Assembly: GCA_022567365.1 (NCBI GenBank)
Contig: JADFHG010000241.1
Coordinates: 1 to 6,132, forward strand
Length of the DNA stretch: 6,132 bases
Origin: Planctomycetota bacterium
Lineage (GTDB): Bacteria; Planctomycetota; Phycisphaerae; UBA1845
Reading direction: 5' to 3'
Under the pieces are notes generated by a model. That model saw only the letters and a list, made by a program, of their open reading frames with translations, was not told the DNA's origin and made no database searches. Positions within the stretch are counted from its first letter, which is position 1, and each line of letters starts with the position of its first letter. Positions 5,687 through 6,132 of this stretch are shown here, in pieces. Both the position numbers and the translations under genes were made by a program.

Positions 5687-6132
5687 ATGTCCAAACCGCC
5701 CGACCCGACTCGACGCCCGCCGCTCCGCGGCAATCTGTTCGCGCGCATCGGCTATTCGTGCAATCCGTTTCGCGTTTTGTGGGGAGACGAAGTGCTCGCC
5801 GTACTGATTGATCCGTCGCTGCCGGTAATGATCCGCGAGTGGCTTGCCGGCGGGACCGACGTGATCGAGTTTGTCGGCGAATCCGGGTCGGGCAAATCAA
5901 CGCACGTCCTTGCCGCGGCCCACGTCGCCGAGAACGAATTGGGCGAGGTCTGCGCGCGAGCGTACGTGCCGGTTGGTGCCACACGTGTGGCGTGGCCTGT
6001 GGGCAGGGTGGATCGTTGGTGCATTGACGAGGTGCAGAGGGTTCGCCGATCCCTACTCGCGCGGATCGTCCGGGCGGCGCGCCGCGGCGACTTCTCCCTC
6101 GTCCTCGGCACACACACGAGCGTTGCCCACCT
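5687..6132 (+). CDS. P-loop (AAA-type) ATPase of unknown role, partial at the right edge
   Basis: The frame is open from ATG 5687 to the window end, 148 full codons, with no stop. A basic, proline-rich leader is followed by NLFARIGYSCNPFRVLWGDE (16-35), with the NPFR motif often seen just before ATPase domains of this kind. Walker A is GESGSGKST (64-72), with K70. Walker B-like RWCIDEVQ (110-117) has D114 and E115, and LVLGTHTS (138-145) fits a sensor-1 strand. The short distance between Walker A and B suggests a compact ATP-binding domain. No signal peptide or membrane helix is seen in this part. The start lies five bases after the deoC stop, with only a weak TTGGA before it. The C-terminus is missing, so substrate and function are unknown; the neighbours give no strong clue. 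Confidence 0.8.
   Translation, partial: MSKPPDPTRRPPLRGNLFARIGYSCNPFRVLWGDEVLAVLIDPSLPVMIREWLAGGTDVIEFVGESGSGKSTHVLAAAHVAENELGEVCARAYVPVGATRVAWPVGRVDRWCIDEVQRVRRSLLARIVRAARRGDFSLVLGTHTSVAH

Noticed and set aside
4614..6113. 499-codon minus-strand open frame opposite the YkgJ-like gene, deoC and the ATPase
   Set aside because: Long antisense frames are common in GC-rich coding DNA. The sense strand holds three recognisable proteins here, and the antisense translation is low-complexity and arginine-rich.
1..6132. CRISPR array, tRNA, rRNA, transposase or phage genes
   Set aside because: I looked for regularly spaced direct repeats, tRNA T-loop motifs and recombinase or transposase motifs on both strands and found none.

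Overview
The window looks like ordinary chromosomal DNA from a GC-rich, Gram-negative-type bacterium, with widely spaced housekeeping genes and long non-coding gaps. I favour a member of the Planctomycetes or a related PVC lineage. This is an impression, based on a lipid A acyltransferase-like protein (implying an outer membrane), mostly weak Shine-Dalgarno sites, GTG/TTG starts, hyphenated palindromes in the gaps, and a P-loop ATPase with an N-terminal NPFR motif. No marker gene here fixes the taxon.

Layout. The left end (1-1178, minus) carries the N-terminal ~392 codons of dnaX, the clamp-loader gamma/tau subunit; its C-terminus lies outside the window. A 599-base gap (1179-1777) follows, with no credible gene but two separate imperfect inverted repeats of 23-base arms and a short degenerate tandem repeat. 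Next is queA (1778-2929, minus), complete, for the ribosyl-transfer step of queuosine synthesis. A 96-base divergent spacer with a nested dyad separates it from an LpxL/HtrB-type acyltransferase (3026-3952, plus). Another gap (3953-4423) holds hairpins and one weak sigma-70-like promoter. A compact plus-strand run follows: a YkgJ-family cysteine-cluster protein (4424-4846, TTG start with a good Shine-Dalgarno), deoC (4941-5681), and a P-loop ATPase starting at 5687 that runs off the right edge.

How the genes relate. They do not form one pathway. dnaX and queA share a strand but are separated by repeats, so they are probably transcribed separately. The YkgJ-like gene, deoC and the ATPase are close enough for one transcript. 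The most interesting detail is the end of the YkgJ-like gene. It holds an A_AAA_AAG heptamer three codons before its stop, with a GAGG upstream. The -1 frame continues for 34 codons and stops in an ATGA overlap with the deoC start. This could be programmed frameshifting, a homopolymer sequencing error, or chance. I see no phage, insertion-sequence transposase, CRISPR array, rRNA or tRNA, and no convincing new multi-gene system.
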